From contig JAMPAG010000011.1 in assembly GCA_023667365.1 (NCBI GenBank), forward strand, positions 1-54,751: a stretch of 54,751 bases of DNA, in the 5' to 3' direction. Shown piece by piece: positions 25,475 to 34,914 of this stretch. Under the pieces are notes generated by a model, which worked only from the letters and a program-made list of their open reading frames with translations, was not told the origin of the DNA and did not search any database. The DNA is from a bacterium (GTDB lineage Bacteria > Bacillota > Clostridia > Lachnospirales > Lachnospiraceae). Every line of letters begins with the position of its first letter. Within the stretch, counting starts at the first letter, position 1. Made by a program: the position numbers and the translations under genes.

Positions 25475-25990
25475 TTAATCCCATAAGGAAGAAAAGTGCG
25501 CCATGTAAAACTGCCTCATTTCCTCCCCTTCGTCATTCATGTGTTCCTTTATATAGTTTGCGTGATGCTTCTGCTCAATCGGATCAATTTCCAAATATCT
25601 GTGAATCACAAGACTGCCGGCTTGTTCTTCTTTCAATATCTCGGCATAGACATCATACACAAGCTCATGCCGGTGAACGGGTACATCCGTCCCGCTCTCC
25701 CAAGTATGTCCCTTCGTGTTTATCATGCCCTCCGTTGACGCAGGAATATAAATGTAACCGCGTTTACCACGGTAAAGGATTTTTAACTGATCCGGAAATC
25801 TCTCATAATAATGCTGCTTACCGTCCCCGCCAAGTCCCATCGTGACAAAATTCTCATGCCTGCTTCGACAGCAGACCAGGGCATAACATCTGTCCCCGGT
25901 AAAATAAGCAACCGGCTTCCCCGATGTATGAGAGGTTGCATTCGCCTTGATGATATGTAATCCGCCTATTGTTGTTCCGTGATACAGCAT
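25475..25990 (-). CDS. Hypothetical protein with YHGT start
   Basis: The start at ATG 25990 is supported by GGAGGG six bases upstream; a longer frame to 26011 lacks this. The 171-residue soluble protein begins MLYHGTTIGGLHIIKANATS, followed by GKPVAYFTGDRCYAL. A YHGT opening followed by an early G-x-x-xYFT segment is seen in small ADP-ribosyltransferase-like domains, but I cannot identify a full catalytic set, so the assignment is open. The C-terminal third is rich in Glu and His (EIDPIEQKHHANYIKEH). The gene is alone between the ferredoxin terminator and a membrane-anchored protein. Confidence 0.6.
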   Translation of the reverse strand: MLYHGTTIGGLHIIKANATSHTSGKPVAYFTGDRCYALVCCRSRHENFVTMGLGGDGKQHYYERFPDQLKILYRGKRGYIYIPASTEGMINTKGHTWESGTDVPVHRHELVYDVYAEILKEEQAGSLVIHRYLEIDPIEQKHHANYIKEHMNDEGEEMRQFYMAHFSSLWD

Positions 25991-26129
25991 ATTTCCCTCC
26001 GCAGTTTCCAATTTTCTATTTTACCTCAAGTGAGCCGCTCCTATCCCTGCCCTTTCCCCTGCACTCTCCTTATGTGGATGCACAGCATCCAAACATCTTG
26101 AAAAAGTGTTCGGATAGTGGAGAATCGGC

Positions 26130-26591
26130 TCATGCTCTCCACGCGGCCACATACAGATACCCACGCCCTATATCATAGACGGCAACCGCCCTTCTCAGAC
26201 CGTCGTCACTCTCTTGCTGCCTCCACCAATACTTTGTCCCGCGCAAATGGCTGTAATATTCACGTTCCACATGCAGCTTCTCTACGGCGGAGTCATAAAA
26301 CGCCTCGACTTCAGAATCCGCCTCTGTATTCAAATCCTCAAGCCATATATCCCCAGGCTGCATCTTGTAAACCTCATAATGCCAGCCGTCGCCGTGAAAC
26401 GACTCTTCCTGTTCATGGTATACACACTCCAGTCCGTCAGGCAGCCCCAGCCCCCATTGATCTTGCACAGCCTCACTCCGTATCCTGAGCACTTCACCAA
26501 CAAGAAAAATACTGAGAGCCGCCAAGATTGCAAAAGCCAGCAGGATAGCACCAGTCGCTATTCTCTTTATCCAAACAGTCCGCTCTTTCAT
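26130..26591 (-). CDS. Membrane-anchored hypothetical protein
   Basis: I start at ATG 26591 (GAGGGGGAG upstream). The 153-residue protein has one N-terminal membrane helix (about 8-34) and an extracellular part of about 115 residues containing VYHEQEESFHGDGWHYEVYK and a C-terminal AVAVYDIGRGYLYVAAW strand pair. The family is not recognised. A 24-bp piece of its 3' end (26161-26184) is repeated exactly at 26627-26650, just upstream of its own start, which suggests a lost tandem paralogue. It follows the DUF1287 gene on the same strand. Confidence 0.6.
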   Translation of the reverse strand: MKERTVWIKRIATGAILLAFAILAALSIFLVGEVLRIRSEAVQDQWGLGLPDGLECVYHEQEESFHGDGWHYEVYKMQPGDIWLEDLNTEADSEVEAFYDSAVEKLHVEREYYSHLRGTKYWWRQQESDDGLRRAVAVYDIGRGYLYVAAWRA

Positions 26592-26626
26592 AGATGCTCC
26601 CCCTCTCTTCCTCAAAGCAATTTTAT

Positions 26627-26650
26627 CCACGCCCTATATCATAGACGGCA
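26627..26650 (-). repeat. 24-bp exact copy of the neighbouring gene's 3' end
   Basis: Identical to 26161-26184. In the frame of the intact gene it encodes AVYDIGRG, and the next bases are also similar (A-A-A-V in place of A-V-A-V). It is most likely a scar of a duplicated and deleted gene. Confidence 0.6.
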
Positions 26651-26659
26651 GCCGCTCGC

Positions 26660-27352
26660 TCACTCCGCCGCGCCTATCCGATAATGCCCGACAATATCCT
26701 GTCTCTGTGCAAGAATATCCTCCTCGTATGCCGCCTGCATCACGCCATTGTGATGGATCACATACGCAATCCCTTCGTCATTGCGGCTGTCCGACACGAT
26801 CCCAATGTGGTTCTCAAAAATCACAATATCCCCGCCCTGCCATTCGGCAATGTCATAAATATCCGTTGTCAGGCTGCTCGCCGTATGCCCGAAAAACACG
26901 TTCAAATTCCGCACACGGCGGTAATCAATATTTGCATCCGGCGCGTCAATCGCATACAGTTCTCTGTTTGCCGCGATGTCCGCGTCCACAAGCATCCGCA
27001 GATCATAACCTGCATGACGCAGCGCATACGCGATCAGATCGGTACACACCCCGTATCCGTCGTCGGGATAACCGCCCTCATAATACTTGCTCTTATACCG
27101 CGGATTCGTCGCGATATACTCACGCGCGCCCTGTAAAATATCACTTTGATCGTCAATTCCATCCCCGTCCGCATCCGTTTCGCTATGTACGTCCGCGATC
27201 TGAAAATCCGCATTTGTCTTTGCCTTGACCGGCGCGCTGCTCGTGTGAAAAAAGAAATAACGAAGGTCCGTAAACAGATACAGACAGCCTGCGATCACGA
27301 TCACAGCGACAGCTCCCGATAACAGCAAGATCGTCTTGTTTGCTTTTTTCAT
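26660..27352 (-). CDS. DUF1287 family protein
   Basis: The 230-residue protein has an N-terminal signal anchor (about 7-26) and a DUF1287 domain, recognisable by YYEGGYPDDGYGVCTDLIAYALRHAGYDL, NIDYRRVRNLNVFF, GDIVIFENHIGIVSD and VIHHNG...IGHYRI. The Cys in GVCTD and the His in NHIGIVSD fit a cysteine peptidase/amidase-like (NlpC/P60-type) fold, so activity on cell-wall or surface substrates is likely but unproven. The gene begins with MKKANKT; upstream 27353-27541 shows nothing convincing. Confidence 0.85.
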   Translation of the reverse strand: MKKANKTILLLSGAVAVIVIAGCLYLFTDLRYFFFHTSSAPVKAKTNADFQIADVHSETDADGDGIDDQSDILQGAREYIATNPRYKSKYYEGGYPDDGYGVCTDLIAYALRHAGYDLRMLVDADIAANRELYAIDAPDANIDYRRVRNLNVFFGHTASSLTTDIYDIAEWQGGDIVIFENHIGIVSDSRNDEGIAYVIHHNGVMQAAYEEDILAQRQDIVGHYRIGAAE

Positions 27353-27541
27353 GTCATGATACCCTCCGCCCTAATTCGCCGCTTAACGCCATCGTCATAA
27401 ATAATCCGTTTCTATCCACGCACTCTGTCCTTTCCAAATTTACCGCCCTGCCCTACATCCATTTACAGTCTCAGCCAAAGAATGCCTCCGCCCTTCCACA
27501 GCTTTGTCACATCGCACCGTTAAGTCCCTGCGCCATGCCTG

Positions 27542-28042
27542 CTAACATTCCGGCAGTTCTGTGAAAATCAGCGTTTCTCCGTCCGCCGCACCGACATAAA
27601 TCTGATCCGTCATCCGTCCGATCTTCAAATAATGCTCAATGACGAACTTTGACGTATATGGCATTTCCAATGCGGAGAGTTCGGGATACGCAAACCACTT
27701 ACTGATTCCCTCATTCGATGTCAGCCGCTCGTCCACATCTTTTTTTAGGTCTGCAAAGAAATAATAATTCTGCCGAATCTCTCCCTTTGCCCGGCGCAGG
27801 GTAACATACCGCAAGGACAGGTTCTCCATCGCATCCTCACCGATACCCAGCTCTTCCTCACATTCGCGCAGTACGCAGGCTCTCGCGTCATTTAACTCAA
27901 ACGGCTCAAAATGCCCGCCCGCGGAGCCGACCCAGACATTGTTTACAACCCTGCCGCCCTGCCTGAAAAGGAGCAGCATCCGCTCTCCCTTAGATAAGTA
28001 TACGGACGCCATATTCCTTAATGTTCCATCCATGAGCCGCAC
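27542..28042 (-). CDS. NUDIX hydrolase
   Basis: The 166-residue protein has a clear NUDIX box, GGHFEPFELNDARACVLRECEEELGI (described here by its key residues G, E, R, E, E and E at about 42-66), which binds metal and cleaves a nucleoside-diphosphate linked substrate. The start MRLMDGTLRNMASVYLSKG leads straight into the first strand. The substrate is unknown. It lies 46 bp downstream of the TetR gene on the same strand, so co-transcription is possible. Confidence 0.87.
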   Translation of the reverse strand: MRLMDGTLRNMASVYLSKGERMLLLFRQGGRVVNNVWVGSAGGHFEPFELNDARACVLRECEEELGIGEDAMENLSLRYVTLRRAKGEIRQNYYFFADLKKDVDERLTSNEGISKWFAYPELSALEMPYTSKFVIEHYLKIGRMTDQIYVGAADGETLIFTELPEC

Positions 28043-28088
28043 AAATCTCCTTTCCGTTCTCCTGCCTTATCCTCCCCCGATTGATGTC

Positions 28089-28619
28089 TCACAACATTGT
28101 ATCCTCCGGCATTTGTATAATCTTGCATAATATTTCTTTCATTTCCTCGGGCGATTCGCAAAAATCACGGAGAATCCATTCGTTCAGCAATCCAAAAAGC
28201 GCGTGCAGATAAAACCCTGACTGATAGCATTCCTGCTTATCCGCGCTGTTCTGCGCTTTCATACAGCCGATAAACGCATCATAGACACAGGCGCCGAGGT
28301 CGGCGCGGTAAATTGCGGAAAGCATCGGACTGATACTTTGATTAAATTCAAAAAAGGCAGCGGCATTGGACAGATCAAACCGATGGCGCTCCACAAGATG
28401 ATGCTCCGCCGCCCACCGCTCCCAACTAGTGATCAGTTTATAAGTGACCGCCTCATTTTTGCCTGAAAAATTACGAAACCATGTCGCCCTTCCGACTCCC
28501 GCCTCTGATGTAATCTCGTCCACCGTGATCTTTTCCATGCTTTTCGTCCGGAGCAGTCTGATCAGCGCATCCGCCATACATTCCTTCAAAAATTCCGTCG
28601 TCCTTTTACTCCGTCCCAT
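28089..28619 (-). CDS. TetR/AcrR family transcriptional regulator
   Basis: The 176-residue protein has the N-terminal helix-turn-helix typical of TetR (about 8-55, ADALIRLLRTKSMEKITVDEITSEAGVGRATWFRNF). The C-terminal ligand domain resembles the small TetR_C group. It is transcribed away from the membrane GDPD gene, and the shared 180-bp gap contains two GATAC-type palindromes, one over the GDPD promoter, so it probably represses that gene and its own. The inducing ligand is unknown. Confidence 0.88.
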   Translation of the reverse strand: MGRSKRTTEFLKECMADALIRLLRTKSMEKITVDEITSEAGVGRATWFRNFSGKNEAVTYKLITSWERWAAEHHLVERHRFDLSNAAAFFEFNQSISPMLSAIYRADLGACVYDAFIGCMKAQNSADKQECYQSGFYLHALFGLLNEWILRDFCESPEEMKEILCKIIQMPEDTML

Positions 28620-28649
28620 CCCTGCGCCCTCGGTTTTGCTTTTGATAAA

Positions 28650-28755
28650 GATACTTTTTTACCGTAAAGTATCAAATAAACTTTCCCGGCTTGCAACCAT
28701 CTAAAAAATCAATTAAAATTCAAACGATACGAAAGTATCTGATAAAAAGTATAAT
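28650..28755. promoter_or_regulatory. TetR operators and GDPD promoter
   Basis: Palindrome 1: GATACTTT (28650-28657) and AAAGTATC (28666-28673). Palindrome 2: GATAC (28726-28730) and GTATC (28735-28739). TATAAT at 28750-28755 is the -10 of the plus-strand gene, so palindrome 2 covers its -35 and spacer. Confidence 0.6.
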
Positions 28756-28799
28756 GTCCGGCAAATAAGCTGTCAATGGCAGCCTAAAGGAAAAAACAA

Positions 28800-30632
28800 A
28801 TGAAAACCATTTCATCCCGATCAAAATTAAAAACGATCAAAAATCTGATTACATTTAACTGGAAGGTGTTGTTGGGATTTCAGCTTATTTATAAAGCGGC
28901 GTCCGTTCTTATTTTTGTTCCGCTCCTTTTTAACGTATTTGACACGATCATGAATGTCAGCGGATATTCTTATCTAACGTTAGAGAATATCGGTTCCTTC
29001 CTCACAAGACCGCTGACGCTGCTCGCGCTGATCCTGTTGCTTTTTCTCGCGACGTTCTATGCCATGATCGACATCGGCGCCGTGGTATTTACACTGGATC
29101 AGTCTTTCCAAAACCGCAAAGTCCACTTTTGGCAGGTCATCCGCTTTTCCGTGAAAAATGCGCTCCGCACATGGAACGTCAAAAATATCTTTTTAGTGTT
29201 TGTGGTGCTGTTGATGATGCCCTTTTTGAATATCGGACTGGCTTCCAGCCTTATCACGACCATCTCCATTCCAGAATTTATTATGGATTATATCACCGCA
29301 ACGCCGTTTTTATCTGTATTGTTTGCCCTATTGATCCTGTTTTTATACCTTTTAATGCGAAAGTGGCTGTATGCCTTTCATTATTTCACACTGGAAGGCT
29401 GCTCTTTTCACGAGGCAAGAAAAAAGAGCCGTGCGCTCAGCCGCAGCCGCCGTTTCCGCGACGTAGTCTTTATGGCGTTCATGCAGTTTGTGTTCGCGCT
29501 TGCCGGCATCCTGTTCGTTCTGCTCATTATCGCGCTTGCCGTGATCGCAAGCAAGATTTTTTCCGGCATTTTTGTTACCCGCTGGCTCGCTTCCACAGCC
29601 ATTTATCTGATGCTTCTACTATCGCTGACAATCCTCGCGTCGCTCTCCATGCCCGTCAGCTACGGATGTGTCAGCGTATTGTATTATATCGGAAAAGAAG
29701 CGGCGGGTGAGCCTGTCCTTCATGCAGAAGCGCCAGAATATGTGCAAAATGAAAAACGCGCCCGCCTGATCCACCGTTGCAATCTGATCTTGGGCGCTCT
29801 GATCGTTACCGTCAGCCTGATCGTCGGATACCTTGTCAATTCAGGCGCGCTGAATCCGCAAATAGAATATGTGCGTACGGTAAACGTAACCGCCCACCGT
29901 GGCGCATCCGCTTTTTATCCCGAAAATACGATGGCGGCATTTGAAGGTGCCAAAGACCTCGGCGCAGACTGGATCGAGCTTGACGTGCAACAGACGAAGG
30001 ACGGTCAGATCATTGTGCTTCACGATACGAACCTGAAACGCACAACCGGAATGGACGCCAACACATGGGAAATGACCTACGCGAAGATTGCCGCATTGGA
30101 TGCCGGAAGCTTTTTCAGCCCTGACTTCGCAGGCGAAAAAATACCGCTTTTGTCCGAGGTCGCCGCATTTGCCAGAGAAAACAACATCAAGCTGAACATT
30201 GAATTAAAGCCGACCGGCTATGAAACGGATTTTGAAAAAAATGTCATTGACATCATTAAGCAGAACGGGATCGAGGACATTTGCGTGATCACATCTCAGG
30301 TGTATGACGTCCTGCAAAACGTCAAGGCATACGATGAAACGATCACCACCGTCTATGTCATGAGCATCGCCTACGGTGATATTAACCAATTGACCGCCGC
30401 AGATCATTTCAGCGTGGAAGCCTCGAACGCCACAAAAAGTCTTGTCTCACGCGTTCATAACGCCGGAAAAGAGCTGTATGTGTGGACGGTAAATACCAAA
30501 GAAACCATCACAAAAATGGTGGAGCTGAACGTTGATAATATCATCACGGACGACATTGAACTGGCTCGACAGTGCATTTATGAAAGCAGATACAGCAACC
30601 TGCTCATAGATTACCTGACGTTATTTCAGTGA
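28800..30632 (+). CDS. Glycerophosphodiester phosphodiesterase with membrane domain
   Basis: The 610-residue protein has an N-terminal GPDPase_memb domain with about seven to eight hydrophobic helices (20-340) and a GDPD catalytic domain (about 362-600). Key residues are in TAHRGASAFYPENTMAAF (general acid/base His), WIELDVQQTKDG and IVLHDTNLKRTTG, and later in IKLNIELKP. It hydrolyses glycerophosphodiesters or lipoteichoic-acid-like glycerol phosphates at the membrane. Its expression is probably controlled by the divergent TetR protein. Confidence 0.93.
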   Translation: MKTISSRSKLKTIKNLITFNWKVLLGFQLIYKAASVLIFVPLLFNVFDTIMNVSGYSYLTLENIGSFLTRPLTLLALILLLFLATFYAMIDIGAVVFTLDQSFQNRKVHFWQVIRFSVKNALRTWNVKNIFLVFVVLLMMPFLNIGLASSLITTISIPEFIMDYITATPFLSVLFALLILFLYLLMRKWLYAFHYFTLEGCSFHEARKKSRALSRSRRFRDVVFMAFMQFVFALAGILFVLLIIALAVIASKIFSGIFVTRWLASTAIYLMLLLSLTILASLSMPVSYGCVSVLYYIGKEAAGEPVLHAEAPEYVQNEKRARLIHRCNLILGALIVTVSLIVGYLVNSGALNPQIEYVRTVNVTAHRGASAFYPENTMAAFEGAKDLGADWIELDVQQTKDGQIIVLHDTNLKRTTGMDANTWEMTYAKIAALDAGSFFSPDFAGEKIPLLSEVAAFARENNIKLNIELKPTGYETDFEKNVIDIIKQNGIEDICVITSQVYDVLQNVKAYDETITTVYVMSIAYGDINQLTAADHFSVEASNATKSLVSRVHNAGKELYVWTVNTKETITKMVELNVDNIITDDIELARQCIYESRYSNLLIDYLTLFQ

Positions 30633-30818
30633 GACTCTTGTTCCGGTGCGGTATCCTGTCTTTTCGACATACCACACCTATTTTTCAATATCTTTCTGTT
30701 GATTTTCATACCATATCATGCTACATTGATGATACCAATCAAGCACGCGCAAGATCGCATTTTGGACCGGTCGATTAGGCAAAACGATATGCGTATGGAA
30801 CGAAACGGAGAACTGCCA

Positions 30819-31250
30819 ATGAAACGAACAAGAACTCACATCATGGAATTTATCAAGAAACAAAAAACCGCCTTTATCGCTTCCGTGGACGAAGACGGTT
30901 TTCCCAATATGAAAGCCATGTTTGCACCGCGTAAGATCGAGGGCGATTGTTTTTATTTTTCAACAAATACCTCCTCGATGCGCGCACAGCAATTTCTTAG
31001 AAACCCGAAGGCAAGCATCTATTTTTATCAGAGAGGGCGCTTCCGCTATGAGGGCATCATGCTGACCGGCACCATGGAGGTTCTACAGGACGATGCCATA
31101 AAAAGAGAAATCTGGCAGACCGGCGACACCATGTTCTACCGGAAGGGCGTGACCGATCCGGATTACTGCGTCCTAAAATTCACCGCCGAAAAAGGGCGTC
31201 ATTACTGCGATTTGAAAACAGAAAGCTTTCGGATGGAGGATTTGGAATAA
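30819..31250 (+). CDS. Pyridoxamine 5'-phosphate oxidase-fold protein
   Basis: I start at ATG 30819 (CGGAG seven bases upstream); the longer frame from 30699 has no SD and a leader unlike the family. The 143-residue product has the FMN-binding split-barrel pattern of general-stress-protein-26-like enzymes: KKQKTAFIASVDEDGFPNMKAM, FYFSTNTSSMRAQQFLRNPKASIYF and GIMLTGTMEVL. It probably binds a flavin or haem and reduces an unknown small molecule. It stands alone between the GDPD gene and a decayed AT-rich patch. Confidence 0.87.
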   Translation: MKRTRTHIMEFIKKQKTAFIASVDEDGFPNMKAMFAPRKIEGDCFYFSTNTSSMRAQQFLRNPKASIYFYQRGRFRYEGIMLTGTMEVLQDDAIKREIWQTGDTMFYRKGVTDPDYCVLKFTAEKGRHYCDLKTESFRMEDLE

Positions 31251-31306
31251 ACCCTTACTAGGAATTTGATGATTCCCCACTCAGATACGTGAACACAATA
31301 GATATA

Positions 31307-31522
31307 TCATATTTCCTGTTCCATAATAGTTTTGATTTTTACAATATCTGTATATAACAAATTAACTCCACGGTTATGCAGTGCAGGCACTTCCCTTATA
31401 TTTTCTGTAAGAATCCTGTTCAGCTCATGATGCACTGTTACAGGTTTATTTTCTACTGTATGTATATGGTCAAAAAATTTTGCAATAACCGGAAAAGCAT
31501 TCTTCTTTGGGTTAAAGCACTC
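31307..31522 (-). pseudogene. Possible gene fragment of unknown family
   Basis: On the minus strand, 71 codons stay open from just after a TAA (31523-31525) to TGA (31307-31309). The translation, for example FFDHIHTVENKPVTVHHELN and ILTENIREVPALHNRGVNLL, has the composition of a real protein. There is no start codon with an SD, so if it was a gene, its 5' part has been lost. I do not recognise the family. Confidence 0.35.
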
Positions 31523-31560
31523 TTATGTAAATTCCCCACCGACACCAGCCGATGGGGAAT

Positions 31561-31666
31561 ATTTACGCACTATACCATTTATATCCCACCTGTATAGCAA
31601 GTGGCATCATTTACGAACTGAATCATTTATACCCCGCACCATCAGCAAGCGGCAAACATTTACTTC
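31561..31666. repeat. Two and a half ~48-bp imperfect direct repeats
   Basis: The units begin at 31561, 31609 and (partial) 31658, each starting ATTTAC and containing CATTTATA-CCC-CACC and AGCAAG-GGCA. The bases just to the left (31531-31557) form a GGGGAAT/ATTCCCC palindrome. Repeated ends of this sort occur at the tips of some insertion elements, but no transposase is present. Confidence 0.55.
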
Positions 31667-31785
31667 TAACCATAGTATATACAGATTATGCGAAATAAGC
31701 AACCCGTTTTTCAAGCTTTTTCTTTTTTCTTAAAATTACTTCTATATTGTATTACTTTCAAGACGTTCCGCACAACGAAACGCTT

Positions 31786-33549
31786 TTAGATTCTCCGAAA
31801 CCGCGCATATCGGTGCTCGGTCAGCTCCTCTATGCTGTACGCGCCGTATTGCTCCAAAAAACGCCGCAGCTCCTGATCCAGGCGCTCCGCGACCTCCTGC
31901 ATACACGCGGTCGTATACTGTTCGGGTTCTTCAAAGACAAGCTCAATGATTCCCTGCTCTTTTAACTCCTCCGCCGTCATGCGCATAACAGCCGCCGCTT
32001 CCTTTGCCCGCTTGCTGTCCTTCCAGAGAATACTGGCAAACCCCTCCGGGGAAAGAATGGAATAAACGGCATTTTCGAGCATCCATACCTCATCCGCTGT
32101 CGCCATCGCAAGCGCGCCGCCGCTTCCGCCCTCTCCGATCACAATGGAAACCACCGGCGTCTTTAATGCGGACATTTCATAGATACTGCGCGCGATCGCC
32201 TCACCCTGCCCGCGCTCCTCCGCTTCCAGCCCGCAGAATGCGCCCGGCGTATCGACAAAGCAGATGACCGGGCGGTGAAATTTTTCCGCCTGCCGCATCA
32301 GACGCAGCGCTTTGCGATACCCCTCCGGCGAAGGCATTCCAAAATGCCGCTCGATATTTTCTTTGGTATTGCTTCCCTTTGCCTGCGCAATGACCGTGAC
32401 CGGCGTACCATGGAACAATGCGATCCCGCCGATGACCGCTTTGTCATCCGCAAAACAACGGTCTCCGTGCAGTTCCACAAAATCGTCAAACAACGCGTGA
32501 ATATAATCGCTCCCGACCGGGCGGTCGTTTCTGCGTGAAAGCTGTACACGCTCCCACGCATCCAGGCGGCGACGCCAATGCGCACTCGTCCCATCGCGCC
32601 TCGCCGACTGCTCCTGCGCAGTCCCCGCCAGCGCTTCCCGTTCATCCGCCTCATCATATATCAGCGTCAGCGGCTCCCGGCACAGGTTCCCGCTATCGTG
32701 CAGACGCAGGATCGTGCCCAGCGTATCGCGCAGTTTATCGCGCTCCACAATCCCGTCAATAAAACCGTGCGCAAGCAAAAATTCCGCTCGTTGAAACCCT
32801 TTCGGCAGTTTCTCTCCGATCGTCTGCTCGATCACGCGCGGACCCGCAAAACCGATCAACGCCTTTGGTTCCGCCAGAATGATGTCACCGAGCATCGCAA
32901 AACTCGCCGTCACGCCGCCCGTCGTCGGATCGGTGAGCACGCTGATATACAAAAGTCCCGCGTCGCTATGCCGTTTGAGCGCCGCCGCGGTTTTTGCCAT
33001 CTGCATGAGAGAAACGATTCCCTCCTGCATTCTTGCACCGCCCGAACAGGCAAATAAGATCACGGGAAGCTTCTCCTTTGTGGCGCGCTCCACGGCACGG
33101 GCAATCTTTTCCCCGACCACTTCTCCCATGCTCGCCATCATAAAACGCCCGTCGCAGACCCCCAGCACAACTCTGTGCCCGTCAATCCGCGCCTCTCCCG
33201 TGACAACCGCCTCGTCAAGACCCGTCTTTTCCTGAAGCGCCCTGATCTTTTCCTCATACCCGCGAAATGCCATCGGATTGCCGCTTGCAAGCCCGTTATC
33301 CCATTCCGTAAACGAAGCCTCATCCGCAACGCGGGCAATTCTGCTGTAAGCGTCCACGCGAAAATACCCGCCGCATTTCGGGCAGATATAATAATCCGCG
33401 ATCGCGTCCTCCGCAATGATCGCACTGCCGCATTTATTACATTTTCGCAGCAGACCGCGCGGTACGCTCGGACGCCGTTCTCCCCGCATATTGTCATTTC
33501 TTCTCGAAGTCATCTGCTTCGTCTTTTTGAACATATGATCCAGCTTCAT
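31786..33549 (-). CDS. accDA: Acetyl-CoA carboxylase carboxyltransferase, fused beta-alpha (AccD-AccA)
   Basis: One 587-residue chain holds both carboxyltransferase subunits. The AccD part (1-290) has a zinc ribbon with Cys37, Cys40, Cys56 and Cys59 (CNKCG...CPKCGG) and the crotonase-type GGARMQEG and TTGGVTASFA motifs. The AccA part (about 310-587) has ELHGDRCFADD, GMPSPEGYRKALRLM, DTPGAFCG and GEGGSGGALA. It moves the carboxyl group from biotin to acetyl-CoA to give malonyl-CoA. The start at ATG 33549 follows GAGG; a GTG at 33561 that overlaps the accC stop is an alternative. It is the last gene of the operon. Confidence 0.93.
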   Translation of the reverse strand: MKLDHMFKKTKQMTSRRNDNMRGERRPSVPRGLLRKCNKCGSAIIAEDAIADYYICPKCGGYFRVDAYSRIARVADEASFTEWDNGLASGNPMAFRGYEEKIRALQEKTGLDEAVVTGEARIDGHRVVLGVCDGRFMMASMGEVVGEKIARAVERATKEKLPVILFACSGGARMQEGIVSLMQMAKTAAALKRHSDAGLLYISVLTDPTTGGVTASFAMLGDIILAEPKALIGFAGPRVIEQTIGEKLPKGFQRAEFLLAHGFIDGIVERDKLRDTLGTILRLHDSGNLCREPLTLIYDEADEREALAGTAQEQSARRDGTSAHWRRRLDAWERVQLSRRNDRPVGSDYIHALFDDFVELHGDRCFADDKAVIGGIALFHGTPVTVIAQAKGSNTKENIERHFGMPSPEGYRKALRLMRQAEKFHRPVICFVDTPGAFCGLEAEERGQGEAIARSIYEMSALKTPVVSIVIGEGGSGGALAMATADEVWMLENAVYSILSPEGFASILWKDSKRAKEAAAVMRMTAEELKEQGIIELVFEEPEQYTTACMQEVAERLDQELRRFLEQYGAYSIEELTEHRYARFRRI

Positions 33550-33557
33550 AACATGCC

Positions 33558-34904
33558 TCACAATCCCTGTTGATAACGCTCAAGAAACGTAATATCAAGA
33601 TTGCCCGCCAAAAAATCAGGATGATTGATTAGTTCGTATTGGTAGTCCACATTCGTCTCTATGCCCTCAATGATGACTTCACCGAGCGCACTTTGCAGCT
33701 TGCGGATCGCCTCGCTGCGGTTTTTCGCCCATACGATCAGCTTGGCGATCATCGAATCATAATAGGGCGGAATCTCACAGCCGGTATAAATCGCGGAATC
33801 GACGCGGATGCCCTTTCCGCCCGGCAGATATAGATCCGTGATCGTTCCCGGCGCAGGGCGGAAGTCCTTTTCCGGGTTCTCCGCATTGATGCGGCATTCG
33901 ATCGCATGTCCTGTCAGCTTCACATCCTCCTGTGTGTAGGAAAGCTTTTTTCCCGACGCAATGCGGATCTGTTCTTTGACGAGATCAATCCCCGTCACCC
34001 ACTCCGTCACGGGATGTTCCACCTGAATGCGGGTGTTCATTTCCATAAAATAAAAATGACCGTCCTTTTCCAGCAGAAATTCCACCGTTCCCGCATTGAC
34101 ATAGCCCGCCGCCTTCGCTGCCGCCACCGCGGTATTTCCCATGCGCTCGCGTAAGTCTTCAGACAGCGCGGCGGACGGCGATTCCTCGATCATTTTTTGA
34201 TGATTCCGCTGAATCGAGCAGTCCCGCTCCCCCAAATGCACGACATTGCCGTAGGAATCCGCAAGAATCTGAAACTCAATGTGGCGCGGATGCGCAATGA
34301 AATGTTCTATATACATCACACGGCTTGCAAACGCCGCCTCCGCTTCTTTCTGTGCAGTCAAAAATGCCTGCTCAAATTCCTCCTCCGATGCAGCGACACG
34401 CATTCCTTTCCCGCCGCCGCCCAACGCCGCCTTGATGATGACCGGATAACCGATTTCTGCTGCTTCCCGCTTCCCGGTCTCCGCATCCGTGATCGGCTCG
34501 GTCGTTCCCGGCACGACCGGCACACCTGCCGCAAGCATTGTGTTTCTTGCCTGCTGTTTATCGCCCATTTTGGAAATAATCTCTGAACCCGGACCGATGA
34601 ACGTGATATTACACTTTTCGCACAGCCGTGCAAACATGCTGTTTTCGGATAAAAAACCATAACCGGGGTGGATAGCGTCCGCGCCCGATATGATTGTTGC
34701 GCTGATAATCCTGTCCATGCTCAAATAGCTTTCCTGTGCCTGTGCCGGTCCGATACAGACCGCTTCGTCCGCAAGTTTGGTATGTAACGCCTCGGCATCC
34801 GCCTCGGAATAGACCGCGACCGTCTCAATTCCCATTTCGCGGCAGGCACGGATGATGCGCACGGCAATTTCGCCCCGGTTTGCCACCAATACTTTTTTTA
34901 TCAT
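33558..34904 (-). CDS. accC: Acetyl-CoA carboxylase, biotin carboxylase subunit
   Basis: Start at ATG 34904 (AGGAG before it), giving MIKKVLVANRGEIAVRIIRA, the conserved N-terminus. The 448 residues cover the normal length. The ATP-grasp region has KAALGGGGKGMRVA, then IQVEHPVTEWVTGIDLV and HAIECRINAENPEKDFRPAPG. It carboxylates the biotin on AccB using ATP and bicarbonate. It is 10 bp from accB and overlaps or abuts accDA, so the three are translationally linked. fabZ, which often stands between accB and accC in clostridia, is absent here. Confidence 0.96.
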   Translation of the reverse strand: MIKKVLVANRGEIAVRIIRACREMGIETVAVYSEADAEALHTKLADEAVCIGPAQAQESYLSMDRIISATIISGADAIHPGYGFLSENSMFARLCEKCNITFIGPGSEIISKMGDKQQARNTMLAAGVPVVPGTTEPITDAETGKREAAEIGYPVIIKAALGGGGKGMRVAASEEEFEQAFLTAQKEAEAAFASRVMYIEHFIAHPRHIEFQILADSYGNVVHLGERDCSIQRNHQKMIEESPSAALSEDLRERMGNTAVAAAKAAGYVNAGTVEFLLEKDGHFYFMEMNTRIQVEHPVTEWVTGIDLVKEQIRIASGKKLSYTQEDVKLTGHAIECRINAENPEKDFRPAPGTITDLYLPGGKGIRVDSAIYTGCEIPPYYDSMIAKLIVWAKNRSEAIRKLQSALGEVIIEGIETNVDYQYELINHPDFLAGNLDITFLERYQQGL

Positions 34905-34914
34905 GGCTGTACTC

